From: Brenneria roseae subsp. roseae
Lineage (GTDB): Bacteria > Pseudomonadota > Gammaproteobacteria > Enterobacterales > Enterobacteriaceae
Assembly (NCBI RefSeq): GCF_003115845.1
Contig: NZ_KZ819022.1
Location: 124,001-188,000 of the forward strand
Length of the DNA stretch: 64,000 nucleotides
Reading direction: 5' to 3'
A model generated the notes under the pieces. That model was not told the origin of the DNA, made no database searches, and saw nothing but the letters and a program-made list of their open reading frames with translations. Positions 63,090 to 64,000 of this stretch are shown here, one piece after another; the stretch's first letter is position 1, and the number at the start of each line of letters is the position of its first letter. The position numbers were made by a program, and so were the translations under genes.

Positions 63090-64000
63090 ATGGCGGCGAT
63101 CCAGCTGGCGAGAGTTAGTAAGCATTTTGGTAAGAATGTGACGCTTCACGATATCAACCTGGCGATTGCCGATGGGGAATTCGCCGTTTTCGTTGGGCCT
63201 TCTGGATGTGGTAAGTCAACGCTGCTGAGAATGATTGCCGGACTGGAAGATGTCACCGGTGGTGAGATCATGATTGATGATACCGTGGTCAACGATGTGA
63301 CACCGTCGCATCGTGGTGTCGCCATGGTGTTTCAGTCCTATGCGCTGTACCCACATATGACCGTCGCTGAAAACATGGGATATGGGTTACGCGTCAATGG
63401 CGTACCGAAAGATCAGATTAAACACCAGATCGACATGGTGGCGAAGACGTTGCAACTCTCTCATCTGCTGGAGCGTAAGCCGAAAGAGCTATCCGGCGGG
63501 CAGCGGCAGCGTGTCGCGATTGGTCGCGCCATTGTGCGCAACCCTAAGGTCTTCTTGTTTGATGAGCCGCTCTCGAACCTGGATGCCGAGCTGCGTGTCG
63601 ACATGCGTTTACATATTGCCAGGCTGCATCAGGAACTGAAGACGACCATGATCTACGTGACGCACGATCAGGTTGAAGCGATGACGTTGGCCGATAAAAT
63701 CGTTGTGATGAATTACGGTAAAGTTGAACAGGTTGGCTCGCCGATGGAGCTTTACTATCGGCCGGTTAACCAGTTTGTGGCGGGCTTCATCGGTTCGCCG
63801 AAAATGAATTTTCTGCCCGCTCAGGTAACCGCCTGGACGTCCGATATGCTTAGCGTCAATGTCGCGGAACGGTTGGATCTTGAGCTTCCGATTCGAACCC
63901 GCGAACTGGTGGCCGGCGACACGGTGACGCTGGGGCTGCGTCCTGAGCACGTAATGCCGCAGGGGGAGGGGATTCGCCTTGCTTTTGGTTGTGAGGTCGT
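63090..64000 (+). CDS. ganC: ABC transporter ATPase GanC (MalK-like, 3' end outside window)
   Basis: The MalK-type ATPase starts at ATG 63090 behind AAGAGG and is open to the window end. Walker A is GPSGCGKST (residues 36-44), the Q loop [13 protein letters not shown], the ABC signature [10 protein letters not shown] and Walker [15 protein letters not shown] with the switch His in [14 protein letters not shown]. The C-terminal regulatory domain begins around residue 240. It powers GanEFG import. Orientation opposite to ganEFGAB is the arrangement known in Dickeya. Confidence 0.93.
   Translation, partial: MAAIQLARVSKHFGKNVTLHDINLAIADGEFAVFVGPSGCGKSTLLRMIAGLEDVTGGEIMIDDTVVNDVTPSHRGVAMVFQSYALYPHMTVAENMGYGLRVNGVPKDQIKHQIDMVAKTLQLSHLLERKPKELSGGQRQRVAIGRAIVRNPKVFLFDEPLSNLDAELRVDMRLHIARLHQELKTTMIYVTHDQVEAMTLADKIVVMNYGKVEQVGSPMELYYRPVNQFVAGFIGSPKMNFLPAQVTAWTSDMLSVNVAERLDLELPIRTRELVAGDTVTLGLRPEHVMPQGEGIRLAFGCEV

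Overview
The window looks like chromosomal DNA from a plant-associated enterobacterium of the Pectobacteriaceae (Brenneria, Dickeya, Lonsdalea or Pectobacterium type). The evidence is the gene order thiMD - psiE - yegS - cyaR - yegQ - baeRS - mdtDCBA, which is close to the Escherichia coli order around the same genes, next to a complete galactan (gan) catabolic cluster, a gluconate/ketogluconate cluster and a D-serine (dsd) cluster. The species cannot be fixed from the sequence alone.

Bases 1 to about 23,400 are an AT-rich mobile region that differs from the GC-richer remainder. It carries plasmid-like functions: a RepL-like winged-helix protein, ParA with a small partner, a MobA/MobL (MOBQ) relaxase and a TraD-like accessory protein. 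It also carries an H-NS paralogue, several lipoproteins and membrane proteins, and a small set of type IV pilin genes (pilS, pilV, a secreted protein and a second large prepilin) without assembly machinery. Next to the integrase is a compact ATP-grasp RiPP (graspetide) locus: maturase, membrane protein and a precursor with two diverged core repeats. The non-coding gaps hold unusual runs of short inverted repeats, including four 16-bp palindromes phased every 22-23 bp. The right end has a complete tyrosine integrase and the C-terminal remnant of another. It abuts a thiM leader in which only the 3' half of a TPP riboswitch is recognisable.

Bases 23,400-41,000 are core genome: thiamine salvage (thiM, thiD), psiE, the lipid kinase yegS, the CRP-dependent small RNA CyaR, the tRNA hydroxylase yegQ/trhP, a glutathionyl-hydroquinone reductase, and the BaeSR envelope-stress system with the MdtABC RND pump and MdtD. 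BaeS contains an unusual in-frame 15-bp tandem repeat beside its ATP-binding domain.

Bases 41,000-49,700 form a sugar-acid regulon. A YhcH-family protein, gluconokinase and an IdnO-type dehydrogenase are divergent from a GntR/IdnR-type LacI regulator. A 2-ketogluconate-type reductase, an MFS transporter, a heme-degrading-domain protein and Edd follow. GntR-box-like and CRP-like sites lie in front of both arms, which fits gluconate and ketogluconates being channelled to 6-phosphogluconate and then KDPG. nupC follows, then dsdC with divergent dsdXA, and an orphan PTS EIIB.

Bases 55,500-64,000 are the gan cluster: ganEFGAB on the minus strand (binding protein, two permeases, GH53 endogalactanase, GH42 beta-galactosidase) and the divergent ATPase gene ganC, which is cut by the window end. 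The divergent intergenic region carries CRP-like and LacI-family-like operator sequences. No rRNA, tRNA or CRISPR array was seen.
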